From positions 138,661,215-138,725,214 of the forward strand of contig CM065810.1 in assembly GCA_033398695.1 (NCBI GenBank): a stretch of DNA of 64,000 bases, written 5' to 3'. This document shows, one piece after another, positions 45,425 to 57,719 of the stretch. The notes beneath the pieces were generated by a model. It saw nothing but the letters and a program-made list of their open reading frames with translations. It had not been told where the DNA came from and searched no databases. Source of the stretch: Orobanche coerulescens. Lineage: Eukaryota; Streptophyta; Magnoliopsida; Lamiales; Orobanchaceae. Each line of letters opens with the position of its first letter. Within the stretch, counting starts at the first letter, position 1. A program made the translations under genes and the position numbers.

Positions 45425-46200
45425 GAAGACGTTTTTTCCTGCACAAAATAAATTAAGACTCTTTTAAGTGCACATAATCATTATAATTAATCTAGTTGAC
45501 TGTGTACGGGTCCAAATGCCTCGTTAAACTAAAAATGCAATTTTAGAACTACATCATCCCTTATTTTCTTATAAACCCATAACCCTAAATTAATTATTCT
45601 CTCGCATCAGTCACATTTACTTTACCCCTCTTTTCTTTCAATTTCATCTAAAATATCTCAAACCTCCCTCTATCATCCAAAACCTCCATAACTTCTACCA
45701 TCAACATCAACTGATCAGATCCGACCACATATCTTATCTTGTTTTTTGATTAACAGCGCCGCTGGAATGTTTGTTGGACTCCAAAATCGGCGTTTATGTA
45801 GTCGGATTTTGGATCTTTGTTGGCCTCCAAATTCGGAAACACTAACCATCACTTGATTCTGGGTAACCCGTAACCGCTGCCGCCAACCACCGCAGTCGCA
45901 TCTTAACACCGTATCTCAGCCTAACTGCCGCAGAAATAATTGATAGAAGGTGGTTGTGGTATTAGCTTTTTTGTGTTCATCAAATGGTGTATTGGATGGC
46001 ATCACAATCTTCTCAATCGCCGTAAACGAAGAATTAACACTTATCTCAACTATCCAACCGAAAGTCTTATATAATGGCATTGTATGATTTTTCTTTATGT
46101 TGTAAATTGTGACCGATGAAGACAAGAGGATGTAACTGATGAAGGAAAAGGGATGTAGCTGTAAAATCATCATTTCGTTTTCATATATACGTTCAATTTC
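45425..46200. other. Unassigned AT-rich sequence
   Basis: The flank of element C. Short open frames at 45715-45909 and 45916-46173 (minus) have no domain and no conserved context. No gene is supported. Confidence 0.4.
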
Positions 46201-46378
46201 AAATACTTATTACACTTATTAGTATTATTTATTTAAATTAGATATATTGTTTAGTCATTAAGACTCCACAATAAATGAATGGAATCTTAAATACTTATTA
46301 CACTTATTAGTATTATTTATTTAAATTAGATATAATATATTTTTTAGTCATTAAAACTCCACAATAAATGAATGGACT
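46201..46378. repeat. 88-bp tandem duplication
   Basis: AAATACTTATTACACTTATT starts copies at 46201 and 46289. Both continue through TTTAAATTAGATATA and TCCACAATAAATGAATGGA, with a short insertion in the second. Confidence 0.9.
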
Positions 46379-46942
46379 CAATCTTTATATATATATAAGA
46401 TAGTTAAATTCCTTGATATAATTGATTATGCAACTTAATGAAAGTTTATGACGACCTAAAGAGATGTCTGGTGTGTGACATAGAGAGGAATAAGCTCCAT
46501 CCTCTTGGAAAAGAGAAAATCGTGAAGGTGCTTTGGTAATTCGATTGATGGATATGTTTGAGAGGTTTTCCACATCTCCTCAGTCTTCACATGGCCAAGG
46601 TCAGGAGATGGCATGCCTAGCATCATATCTATGACGAGGATACTATGATACACCCTTCTAATGGGGAGGCTTGTAAACATATAAATAAGGAGTTTCCAGA
46701 GTTTGCATCAAGTATCCAAAATACGTGTGTCGGGCTCGCATCTGACGAATTCAACCATTTTGGCAACACCTAACAAACACTTTTTGAGGCCAACATGCGG
46801 GTTACCTTAAGGCCTCACTGGACCTCTTCGAGATATTCGATAACACATACTCCTCTCAAAGCCTAACATGTGGGTTACCTTGGGGCCTTGCCAGACCATT
46901 CCACGATATTCTTACGACACACGCACCTTCGATATTTTCACA

Positions 46943-46976
<34 letters not shown>

Positions 46977-47910
46977 CTCCTGATGCCTAACCTACGGGTT
47001 ATTGTGAGGCCTCGCCGCACCTTTCCAAGATATTCAAAACATATTCAACTATTCATGGGCACAAGGATAACTTCTTGCGGGTGAACATACACAAATAGAT
47101 CTTAAAACACATAGCACATAAATATCTAAAAATATAATCCACGAATACACTCAATTGATCTTAAAATACACACATATCCATCAACACATAACAAAATACC
47201 ATTAACACCATCACAATAGTGCACCTTATTGCATACACAAAATACTATCAACCAAAACATAAAAGTACACACAACACTCCTCGAGGTCGCACCTGTGGGT
47301 CATATTGCGGTTTCCAGCAAACCAAATAATTATATGCATTTTGGGTTCCCAATCGACCAAGTAATCACAAACCAAACAAGTAATCAGCACATACATACGC
47401 TTATCCACGGACATTCCAAATGGATATTGAAATAAACAAGCCGGTGGACACAATCAAACGAACATAAATACTCAACAATCACACAATAATCTATAGTTGC
47501 ACAAATGTATGTTAGCACAATCATATAATGTAAATTAACACAATAATCACATATTTTATATATAATGTAATACAAAACATATAAACAAGTACTTGCATTC
47601 ACCAAGGAGAGCTTTGCTAACCACAATCCAAGCTTGACTATGGCGATCGTATTCATTTATATCATAACCTTGATTTTACTGTAATGTAAATTCTCACACT
47701 CAAGTTCGGATTATCATTCTTCTTTGACAATAAATAATTGAACATATATCACAAGTATTAAAAGGTCTAATTAATTGAATTAAACTGGGATATCACGAGT
47801 GTTTCTGAAGTAAATGGGCTGATAAAAATGGCCAACATTACATATCTCGGATTTAATCACAACAGTCAAGTATACATTACAGTACTTGTACATTAATCGT
47901 TCAACTACTA
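46379..47910. other. Degraded repeat region with GCCTAAC tandem blocks and (CA)n
   Basis: A block of the type GCCTAACATGYGGGTTACCT followed by GGCCT and GATATTC recurs at about 46787-46830, 46860-46912 and 46982-47030. An (AC)n run is at 46943-46976. The layout resembles the transcribed part of a minus-strand LTR, but I cannot place termini. No gene is seen. Confidence 0.5.
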
Positions 47911-48136
47911 AGACCCGTTTGTTATTGCTTAACTTTAAAATTTTAATTTTTAATAAACTTTTAAATTTGATAATATTGGGTAGATAATGAAAAACAATTT
48001 TTTTTAGAATTTACGGGTCATGATAGCAGATTTTGGAAGCAGCCTAAGGGTTACTTTTATAAGCTGATGTCATAGAAAACACTAAAAATTAATATTTTTA
48101 CATCTTAAAAGTATTTTTAATAATTTTATTTATCAA
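47911..48136. mobile_element. Possible Tourist-like MITE
   Basis: GACCCGTTTGTTATTGCTT at the left loosely mirrors the right end, which reads GTGTTTGATAAATAAAATTA when reverse-complemented. The inside is AT-rich and non-coding. A TAA duplication is present only at the left, so this is tentative. Confidence 0.35.
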
Positions 48137-48843
48137 ACACAGCGAAAAGAGAGGCTAAGAAGACTGTGGCTAAGGCTAAAGGTGAGGCATACGAGGAGGT
48201 GTATAAGCTCCTAGACACCAAAAAAGGAGCGGATGCTACTTTTAAACTAGCGAAAGCTAGGGAAAGAGCGTGGCGCGACCTGAGTCCCGTTAAGTTTATT
48301 AAGGATAATTTGGGCCAAGTGTTAGTGAACGATGTGGATATTAAGGAGAGGTGGGATAGGTATTTTTTGAACTTTTCAATGAGGCTAGGGGAAGCGACTT
48401 GGTGGTGCAAGGAGTTAGTCTATCTTCTGCTCGTTTGTTAAGTCTTGTGAGAGCATCAGCAAGGAGGAAGTAAAGGGTGTCCTAATGAAGATGGGTAGAG
48501 CTAAGGCTGTAAGCCCAGATTAGATCCCTATTGAGGTGTGGCTTTGTCTGGGGGAAGTTGGAGTTTTGTGGCTAGCAGATCTGTTCAACATCGTCCTCAG
48601 ATATTCTAAGATGCCGACGGAGTGGAGGCATAGTATTGTGGTGCCGTTTTTCAAGAACAAAGGCGATGCTCATAATTGTAGTAACTATTGGGATATTAAA
48701 CTCCTCAGTCATACTATGAAACTTTGGGAAAGAGTGGTGGAATGCAGGGTTAGAAGAGAAGTTGAGATCTCTGAGAACCAATTTGGCTTCATGCCGGGGA
48801 GGTCCACGACTGAGGCCATTCATCTCATCAGACGCCTTATGGA
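48137..48843 (+). pseudogene. LINE (non-LTR) reverse transcriptase fragment
   Basis: The end of the endonuclease-RT linker and the first half of a plant LINE RT, probably of the RTE group. Readable pieces: AKGEAYEEVYKLLDTKKGAD, FKLAKARERAWRDLSPVKFI, VNDVDIKERWDRYF, then in another frame IPIEVWLCLGEVGVLWLADL, MPTEWRHSIVVPFFKNKGD, KLLSHTMKLWERVVECR and SENQFGFMPGRSTTEAIHL. Lesions are a frame change between 48441 and 48520 and a TAG at 48521-48523. The catalytic YADD block lies further downstream and is missing because element E starts at 48844 in the middle of the conserved block after GRSTTEAIHL. Confidence 0.88.
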
Positions 48844-49883
48844 TGTAACACCTCCAGAGCCATCCGGGAATATTACAGCGCCGTGAGCCCCGAGACGGAA
48901 CACACAAGGCTAAAATACATTTTTACAAACAATTCAAGTATGCCTAAGCGGCGATGACGGTAACATGTTTTCAAAATATGCAAAGGCTTTAAGAAAAGTC
49001 CATTTATCAATGCCATCGAAAAATCTCATTTGAAAGTACAAGGCTAAAACGCCAAATTTCAACAGTTTCAAAAGTGTACTTTAAGCCATCACTTGCAAGT
49101 ACAGACAAAATAGTTTAGAAAACGATTTTCCAAAGTAACTTAAGTTGCCAGATACCAAAAGGCCATTTAAAAATACTCACGCAGCGGAAAAGACAAACAG
49201 TTAAAAATACTCTAGCAGCAGAATACAACAACTAATCAAAGTACTCGATTCCCAAACACATGCCATAGTCAGTATCCTCCGGGAAGCTCAACTCTTCACA
49301 ACCGCTACAAGCTCGATATCCCAAGAACCTAAAAACAAAGCCCACGATGGGGTCAGCCATAATACTCAACAATGATAACGATCACATCATGTTAATAATT
49401 GCATACCAATGAAAATACTAAGTAAGAATATTACCAATGTAATCTTACCGTTATAATTTTACAATTCGTGATAATTCTCATCAAAACAACCTCACCATAT
49501 TCCACATCTCGTATTTCTCAAAAAAACACTGAATCGTACACAAACATTTGTACTGTATCTCAGACATTATCCAAGATTCTCAAAACATCATTATAACTCA
49601 CTGATACGAAATATACCAACTTTGACCAATCCAGTCCATCTGATAACATCCTCAAATCTCAACGCGAAAATCAATTTTCCATCAAAAGACAAGTACCAAG
49701 AAGAAAATACGGAACATACCTCAAGATACGCACTGCCACGACAAATCATCTCAGTCTAATCCAAGATCAGATCAATACACATACGGACATGGTCCTAATA
49801 CAATACCTACAAATGCATACTCATACGACAACGTCAATATGCTCACAACAATAACAACAATGCATACTCAGTGGGAATCCGAT

Positions 49884-50170
49884 GATCCAGCGCACACAAC
49901 ATAGATCCCAAGATATTCCTGTTAGATCAACACGAGGTGGATAACCAACAATATACATACGCACAACAACAACACATGGGTAATCCAATGATCCAGCGCC
50001 CTCAGTGTAGATCCCAAGATGATCTCGTCGGACCAGCACGAGGTGGAAAACCCGTCCAATGATCCAGCGCCCTCAGCATAGATCCCAAGATGATCCCTTC
50101 GGACCAACACGAGGTGAACAACTGATCCAGCGCCCTCAGCATAGATCACAAGATCCCATCGGATCAATAC
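49884..50170 (-). repeat. A/E shared cassette, four copies, in E 3' LTR
   Basis: GATCCAGCGCCCTCAGCATA, then GATCCCAAGATGATC, CGTCGGACC and ACACGAGGTGG, recurs about every 70 to 100 bp. This is the reverse complement of the 73-bp unit in element A, so both are in the same orientation relative to transcription. The 5' LTR copies are at 55824-56110. Confidence 0.88.
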
Positions 50171-51648
50171 AACATATACAATACAACTATGCATACACAT
50201 ATGCAAATCAATATGTTCATCAACATGAACAACATGTGAATCTATAACATGAACGACATTATGACCAATCAACTTGGATGACCTCATGTTCAATAACATG
50301 AATAACAATATGCATGATCAAAATCATCAACATTAAACCAAAATCAAATTAAGATACTTCCCCCGAGTCCTTCGAGAGCAATCTCGATGTCAAAACCATC
50401 ACCGACGATTATCCTCAATGTTCGATGATTCAACATACCACGGACCATAGATAACCCATATCCCCATAATGTACCCTTGATACCCAAGTATACCAATAAC
50501 GAATGTAAATCATATATATTATGATAATTCCCAAAATCAGAAAACAACGTACAACCCCAATCTCCAGAGTCCACGATAATAATCATTGCTATATGCATTA
50601 TAAACAAAATGAAACTGAAACCATTCACTAAATATATAAACTGAGCAAGTAATAAATTGCCTCGATACCGACACAACGATGATGAAGCCGTTACCAATTC
50701 CTTGCCTTCGTCTAGAAGCTCCTCGGCCCTAGTCAAAGCAAATCCTCGCGAACATACTCGAACTCGATCGCAGCATATTATTCTAGTCAACGATCAATTA
50801 TCACAACCTATTGAGGTAATCAATTAACAACAAGTTCGATAACAATCAACAACCGACATAACCAACCAATCAAACTCAATGGTTCAACGATATCTCGTTA
50901 ATACATAAATCCGAACAACCCAAATCAATCAATCACGAATCCATAACCACAATATGATTCCATAATCCGATAATCATACCAACAATCAATATAACTGATC
51001 GACAAACCCAATGGTTCCACAATATCCTGATTAAAAACACATATCATCATCTTCTTCGACATGCATATTCATAACTCCAAGAATAACAATAGTAATACCA
51101 TAATCGTCATCATACGGTACAACGACAATAACATCAAGAATCCAAAATGAAGAAGGTAATTACATCAACATATATTTTCATCACGATCTAAAACCACTGC
51201 AATCGTATCAATACCCATGTATCAACAACAAGACCCGATAATCCATCTTACGAGCATGTTTGAACGAATTGCAACTCTTACAACATGAATAACCTTAATC
51301 GATATCTTCAATCTCTTGTCATAATTCTATTTATTCATGTATAACATTGTAATAACAATAAGGTAGATCAACATGCTTCCTAACATGTAAACATCATTCC
51401 AAACTCGAACTATAATTAGAGGAATACGAATGTTACCTGATATTGAAGAACTATGATGAAGAAAAATCGAACTCCTTCCAATAATCATTATCAACTCTAA
51501 GAACAACTCCAATCTATGCTCCCAAGCTCATAACCGAGTTAGAAGAGCCCAAAATCGGCCTCAGAGGGTTGAAGGACAAAAGAAACAAGGTGGAACTTCT
51601 CAAAATGGCAAAATGATGGAGTCTCACATATATATAAGCTTTCAGGAA

Positions 51649-52137
51649 TTACGTACGTTACATGAAACTCTTAACGTATGTAACACCCTTCACGTACGTT
51701 ATCCGACCTCGATAGCGTACGTAACAACAGCCCAGAAGTTACTGCCTCATTTATTGCCTTGTATTATGTACGTAACACCTGTGTCGTAGCGTACGTAACA
51801 CAGAGTTAACTTGCTACAGTAATATACCCATTTAACATACGTAATGTACCACTCATAACGTACGTTAACTCGAAGTTGACTTCTCCTGTCCACATCTACG
51901 CTGAAAGTTGTCGACACTTCGGACCCTGTCTGATTCTCTTCATAACGTAGGTTATACACTCAACGTAACGTACGTTACTGTTGTGTCTTAACGTACGTAA
52001 GCACCTATGCTTAACGTACATTATGCTGGTATTTAGACAAAGTCCTCTGATCAGACGACTGCATCTCACCTGATGCTTTAACGTACGTAATGCATGAGAC
52101 ATAACGTACGTTACTCTTACCAACTTAACGTACGTAA
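51649..52137. repeat. Palindrome cluster in LTR E (TAACGTACGTTA type)
   Basis: About a dozen copies of a 12-bp palindrome with core ACGTACGT, read as TTACGTACGTTA, TAACGTACGTTA or single-base variants (ATACGTAA, GCGTACGTAA). The cluster ends beside the TATA box on the side where transcription starts (minus). The part kept in the 5' LTR is 57586-57713. Confidence 0.9.
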
Positions 52138-52878
52138 TGGCTTCTGAACTTAGCCAAAAATAGTTGCTCCTACCAGTCGTCTCAACATACCGAATACATA
52201 TACCCGATATACTGAATACATATACTCGTCCCCATGATATACCTGATATTAGAATTAAAACATCCTAATATACGATGTCTTCAAATGCAATTATCGACCA
52301 AGTACGATGATTATACCAATACAGATGTCTTAGTCCTTCAATTATTTTATCCAGACTGTAGCAATTCCACACTGCACAACATAACTCGGATAAAATAACA
52401 TTAAACAACCATAGTAGAAATTTAGGATATTACATATTATACCACTTATAATAAGCTTCGTCTTCGAAACTTGAAATCCCATCGTAATCAACAGCTCAAC
52501 CAAGATATCCAAAATCATCATGACACTGATCAATCATCATTATTAATGAATAACCAAAACAGTATACTTACAAATGCGTGAAGTCAATGATCTCCTGCGA
52601 TACTAGCAAATGACTCCCCTTCAAAGCCTCAACATGCTTCCAATCACAATTTCACACATTTCAACAAAATACATCGTTATAACTCAATTATGGAATAATC
52701 CATCCGTGTCAAAGCCTGTCTGCCTTATCGCACAATCAAGTCCTAATCCTAATAAACACCAATAATACACGATACATCTGTGAAATAATTTCCCAAGACA
52801 ATGGCAACAAATCCCGAATCGTCGACACAAAGTCTGAATGCTCATACAATCAATAACAATGATCAACCAATGAATTAA

Positions 52879-53100
52879 CCGAGAATACCATTGACATGAT
52901 AAACTCCAATACGACCAACCAAAGGTCAAAACACAACCGAGAATATCATCAACATGATAAACTCCAATATGACCAACCAAAGTTCAAAACACAACCGAGA
53001 ATATCATCAACATGATAAACTCCAATACTACCAATGAAGGATCAACAATAACCGAGAATACCCTCACATGGTAAGCTCCAACACGATCAACACAGCACCA
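52879..53100. repeat. 58-bp tandem repeat in E interior
   Basis: CCGAGAATATCATCAACATG and AAACTCCAATACGACCAA recur with starts at about 52879, 52937, 52995 and 53052. The last copy is more diverged. Confidence 0.85.
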
Positions 53101-54753
53101 CAGATACGGATATACAGAAGAATAAAATTCTCAAAACGTTAGACAAATCACATACAGTGGACCTTAAAGACACACCCGACTGTTGAACATACCCCTTGGG
53201 CGTATGAACAACCAGTCACAAACCATTGAGCATACCCAATCATATATGGAGTGGGAACGACCAATCAATATCCAAAACAACCATCCTGGGGTTACCATTC
53301 CTAAATCTACACTTACTAAAAAACACTCAGAATACCACATGCGAATAAAAAGAATCAGTTGGCTCAAAAGTCAAAAATCCCTATAGCAAAATCACGCTAC
53401 TACCATACCAATAGAGCTACATAGCACATATGCCCCGGTTTCACAAAACTCGAAGTTCTAAAATCATATCCTGTACTGAATCTACAACACGCGACATATT
53501 TCTTTTATCTAATCAACCAATCGGTCATCCCTGGATAACCAACTACCATACTGAAGTTCGAATCTCTTTTCATCGTACCATCGATGTGTTATCCAATTTG
53601 AGTCTTATTCAGAACTCCACCAGGATATGCATTATTCAATACGTTTGTACGTATACTAATCACATTTCCAAAACAGCTTGAAATCATATAATCTTGTCAA
53701 TAAAAACCAATTTCCGAAAGTTATTTCAAGTATTTCAAAAACTCAAAATATATATTTTCGTAAGACCACGAAATCAATTTTCGAAAAGTTAAACCGGCTC
53801 GCTCGTGCCAAGTTTTCGATGACAATTCTTTTCAAATACACTCGATTAAATAAAATGAATTATGCAAATGATTGACCACATCCATACTCCTGTATACCAA
53901 TTCGGCTCGTCACCAATTCCACTGACATTCGGTCGGAAAACCACACGATAGAATCCAAAATTTTATTATAGAGACTTTCTTAAAATCACATTTTTCACAT
54001 ATGACTTGCTCTATCGACCAGTATTCCATTCTACAACACCTCAACTATGCCATGATGAACATGTTTTTAAAGACATCAATACTGTCTCTCAAAATAAATT
54101 TAAGAAAATACATTTTCATGACAGCGAGCAAAATAATTTATTTGAAATATATCATCTTGAAAAGTATCATTTTCAAATGTTCAAAAATAGTTTCATGTAT
54201 CTCAAAATGAACTAGTATGACAACATGTTCCCCTCAACAATCCACAATATCTCTCGCGAGTACGTAATTCCATTTTCCAAGTTTACCCGACATATTGGTT
54301 TCCGATAATCATAGTTCCTCAAGATCACTGGTTCTGTACCCACTATTATATTCTGCTACTTCATATTATAACACATGATATCCTTCCGAATCTCAAAACA
54401 CATCAACTTATAACTACAAATAATTTCAATACAATCCAAAAATCCAAATACTTACAGATCGTGAAGCCGACGATTCCCCGTGATACTGACACATGTCTCA
54501 ACTCTAGAAAATACTTGATACATATATTTTCAAAACATACATTTTGCAAAATCAGTTCAACTCGAGAACACAACACATCTCTTTCCAAAGAATCACGTTA
54601 ATACCATTTGGAAAAGTTTACAACAACTACAGTACCACACCGGTAAATCACATAACACACAAGCACGGGTGATCAATAAAATCCCAAAACTCTAACACTT
54701 GTCAACCGAAAACTCAAATGACATGAAAAAAACACGACTCGACTCGACCCGAC

Positions 54754-54787
54754 AGCTTAGGTTTTCACAACCTAAGCTCCGATACCA
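54754..54787 (-). promoter_or_regulatory. Primer-binding site and overlapping hairpin, element E
   Basis: On the minus strand TGGTATCGGAGC (54787 down to 54776) is the same variant as in element A. A perfect 10-bp stem AGCTTAGGTT/AACCTAAGCT with a 5-base loop spans 54754-54778 and includes the last three bases of the site. Confidence 0.88.
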
Positions 54788-54792
54788 TATTC

Positions 54793-57719
54793 TGTAACAC
54801 CCCCAGAGCCATCCGAGAATATTACAGCACCGTGAGCCCCAAGACGGAACCAAAAAAGCTGAAAGACATTTTTACAAACATTTCAAGTATGCCTAAGCGG
54901 CGATGACGGTAACATCTTTTGAAAATATGCAAAGGCTTTAAGAAAAGTCCATTTATCAATACCGTCGAAAAATCTCATTTGAAAGTACAAGGCTAAAACG
55001 CCAAATTTCAACAGTTTCAAAAGTGTACTTAAGCCATCACTTGCAAGTACCGACAAAATAGTTTAGAAAACGATTTTCCAAATTAACTTAAGTTGCCAGA
55101 TACTAAAAGTCCATTTAAAGATACTCACGCACCGGAAAAGACAAACAGTTAAAAATACTCTAGCAGCAGAATAAAACAACTAATCAAAGTACTCGATTCC
55201 CAAACATATGCCATAGCTATTATCCTCCGGGAAGCTCATCTCTTCACAACCGCTACAAGCTCAATATCCCAAGAACCTAAAAACAAAGCCCACGACGGGG
55301 TCAGCCATAATACTCAATAATGATAATGATCACATCGCGTCAATAACTACATACCAATGAAAATACTAAGTAAGAATACTACCAATGTAATCTTACCATC
55401 ATAACTTTACAATTCGTGATAATCCTCATCAAAACAACCTTACCGTATTCCACATCTCGTATTTCTCCAAAACACACTGAATCGTACACAAACATGTATC
55501 TCAGACAATATCCAAGATTCTCAAAACATCATCATAACTCACTGATACGAAATATACCAACTTTGACCAATCCAGTCCATCAGATAACATCCTCAAATCT
55601 CAACATGAAAATCAATTGTCCATCAAAAGACAAGTACCAAAAAGGAAATACGGAACATACCTCAAGATATGCACTGCCACGACAAATCATGTCAGTCTAA
55701 TCCGAGATCAGATCAATACACATACGGACATGGTCCTAACACAAGACCTACAAATGCATACTCATATGACAACGTCAATATGCTCACAACAATAACAATA
55801 ATGTATACTCAGTGGGAATCCGATGATCCAACGCACACAGCATAGATCCCAAGATGATCCTCTTAGATCAACACGAGGTGGATAACCAACAATATACATA
55901 TACATAACAACAACACATGGGTAATCCAATGATCCAGCGCCCTCAGCATAGATCCCAAGATGATCTCGTCGGAGCAACACGAGGTGGAAAACCCATCCAA
56001 TGATCCAGCGCCCTCATCATAGATCCCAAGATGATACCGTCGGACCAACATGAGGTGAACAACTGATCCAGTGCCCTCAGCATAGATCACAAGATCCCAT
56101 CAGATCAATACAATATATACAATACAACTATGCATACACATATGCAAATCAATATGTTCATCAACATGAACAACATATGAATCCATACCATGAACGACAT
56201 TATGACAAATCAACTTGGACGACCTTATGTTCAATAACATGAATGACAATATGCATGATCAAAATTATCAACATTAAACCAAAAATCAAATTAAGATACT
56301 TGCCATTAGTCCTTCGAGAGCAATCTCGATGTCAAGACCATCACCGACGATTATCCGCAATGTTCGATGATTCAAAATACCACGGACCATAAATAACTCA
56401 TATCCTCATAATGTACCCTCGATACCCAAGTATACCAATAACGAATGTAAATCATATATCTTATGATTTAATTCCCAAAATCAGAAAACAACGTACAACC
56501 CCAATCTCCAGACTCCACGATAATAAACATTGCTATATGCATTATAAACAAAATGAAACTAAAACCATTCATTAAATATGTAAACTGAGCAAGTAATAAC
56601 TTGCCTCGATACCGACACAATGATGATGAAGCCGTTACCAATTCCTTGCCTTCATCTACAAGCTCCTCGACCCCGGCCAAAGCAAATCCTCGAACATACT
56701 CGAACTCGACCGCAGAATATTATTCTAGTCAACGATCAATTATCACAACCTATTGAGGTAATCAATTAACAACATCGATAACAATCAACAAACTACATAA
56801 CCAACCAATCAAACTCAACGGTTCAACGATATCTCGATAATACATAATCCGAACAACCCAAATCAATCAATCACAAATCCATAACCACAATACAATTCCA
56901 TAATCTGATAATCATACCAACAATCAATATAAACGATCAACAAACCCAACGGTTCCACAATATCCCGATTAAACACACATATCATCATCTTCTTCGACAT
57001 GCATTATTCATAACACCAAGAATCACAGCAATAATACCATAATCGTCATCATACGGTACAACGACAATAACATCAAGAATCTAAAATGAAGAAGGTAATT
57101 ACATCAACATATATTTTCATCACGATGCAAAACCACTGCAGTCGTATCAATAGCCATATATCAACAACAAGACCCGATAATCCATCTTACGAGCATGTTT
57201 GAACGAATCAAAACTCTTACAACATGAATAACCTTAATCGATATCTTCAATCTCTTGTCACAATTCCATTTATTCATGTATAACATCGTAATAACAATAA
57301 GGTAGATCAACATGCTTCCTAACATGTAAACATCATTCCAAACTCGAACTATAATCAGAGGAATACGAATGTTACCTGATATTGAAGAACTATGATGAAG
57401 AACAATCGAACTCCTTCCAATAATCATTATCAACTCTAAGAACAACTCCAATCTATGCTCCCCAAGCTCATAACCGAGTTAGAAGAGCCCAAAATCGGCC
57501 TCGAAGGGTTGAAGGACGAAGAAACAAGGTGGAACTTCTCAAAATGGCAAAATGACTGAGTCTCACATATATAAGCTTTCAGGCATTACGTACGTTACAT
57601 GAAACTCTTAACATACGTAACAACCTTTACGTACGTTATTCCGCCTCGATAACATACATAACGACAGCCCAGAAGTTACTGCCTCATTTCGTACCTTGTA
57701 TTACATACGTAACACCTGT
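54793..57719 (-). repeat. Element E 5' LTR, interrupted by element F
   Basis: It starts TGTAACACCCCCAGAGCC and is collinear with 48844-51785. It stops at CACCTGT (57713-57719), the middle of the palindrome cluster, where LTR F begins. The rest should lie beyond the window. Confidence 0.9.

Larger units (their letters stand above)
48844..52434 (-). repeat. Element E 3' LTR
   Basis: 3,591 bp. On the plus strand it starts TGTAACACCTCCAGAGCC and ends GGATATTACA. It contains an inverted form of the LTR-A cassette in four copies (49884-50170). A minus-strand CTTATATATATG promoter box is at 51628-51639, and an ACGTACGT palindrome cluster is at 51649-52137. Small open frames on the minus strand (for example 49922-50308, 50344-50790) fall inside the LTR and have no domain. 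Confidence 0.9.
52435..54792 (-). other. Interior of element E, non-coding
   Basis: 2,358 bp with no gag-pol motif in six frames. A degenerate pre-polypurine block (GACGAAGCTTATTATAAG on the minus strand, 52435-52465) corresponds to GACGAAACTT in A and C, but the purine run itself is broken by T bases. A 58-bp tandem repeat lies at 52879-53100. The short open frames have no domain. Confidence 0.8.
48844..57719 (-). mobile_element. Element E: coding-free LTR element with ~3.6-kb LTRs
   Basis: Minus-strand element: 3' LTR 48844-52434 (3,591 bp), interior 52435-54792, and a 5' LTR from 54793 that is interrupted at 57720 by element F and was still continuing. The primer site beside 54793 sets the orientation. 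The interior has no gag, protease, RT or integrase, so it is non-autonomous. The left flank is ATGGA (48839-48843); the right duplication is not in view. Confidence 0.88.

Noticed and set aside
45425..46200. Possible host-gene promoter and 5' UTR
   Set aside because: CT-rich leader-like text exists, but no following coding exon can be read.
46943..46976. (AC)n tract as a functional element
   Set aside because: Simple microsatellite with no further structure.
50344..50790. 148-codon minus-strand frame in LTR E
   Set aside because: It is inside the LTR, has no domain, and is truncated at the equivalent place in the other LTR (56468-56680).
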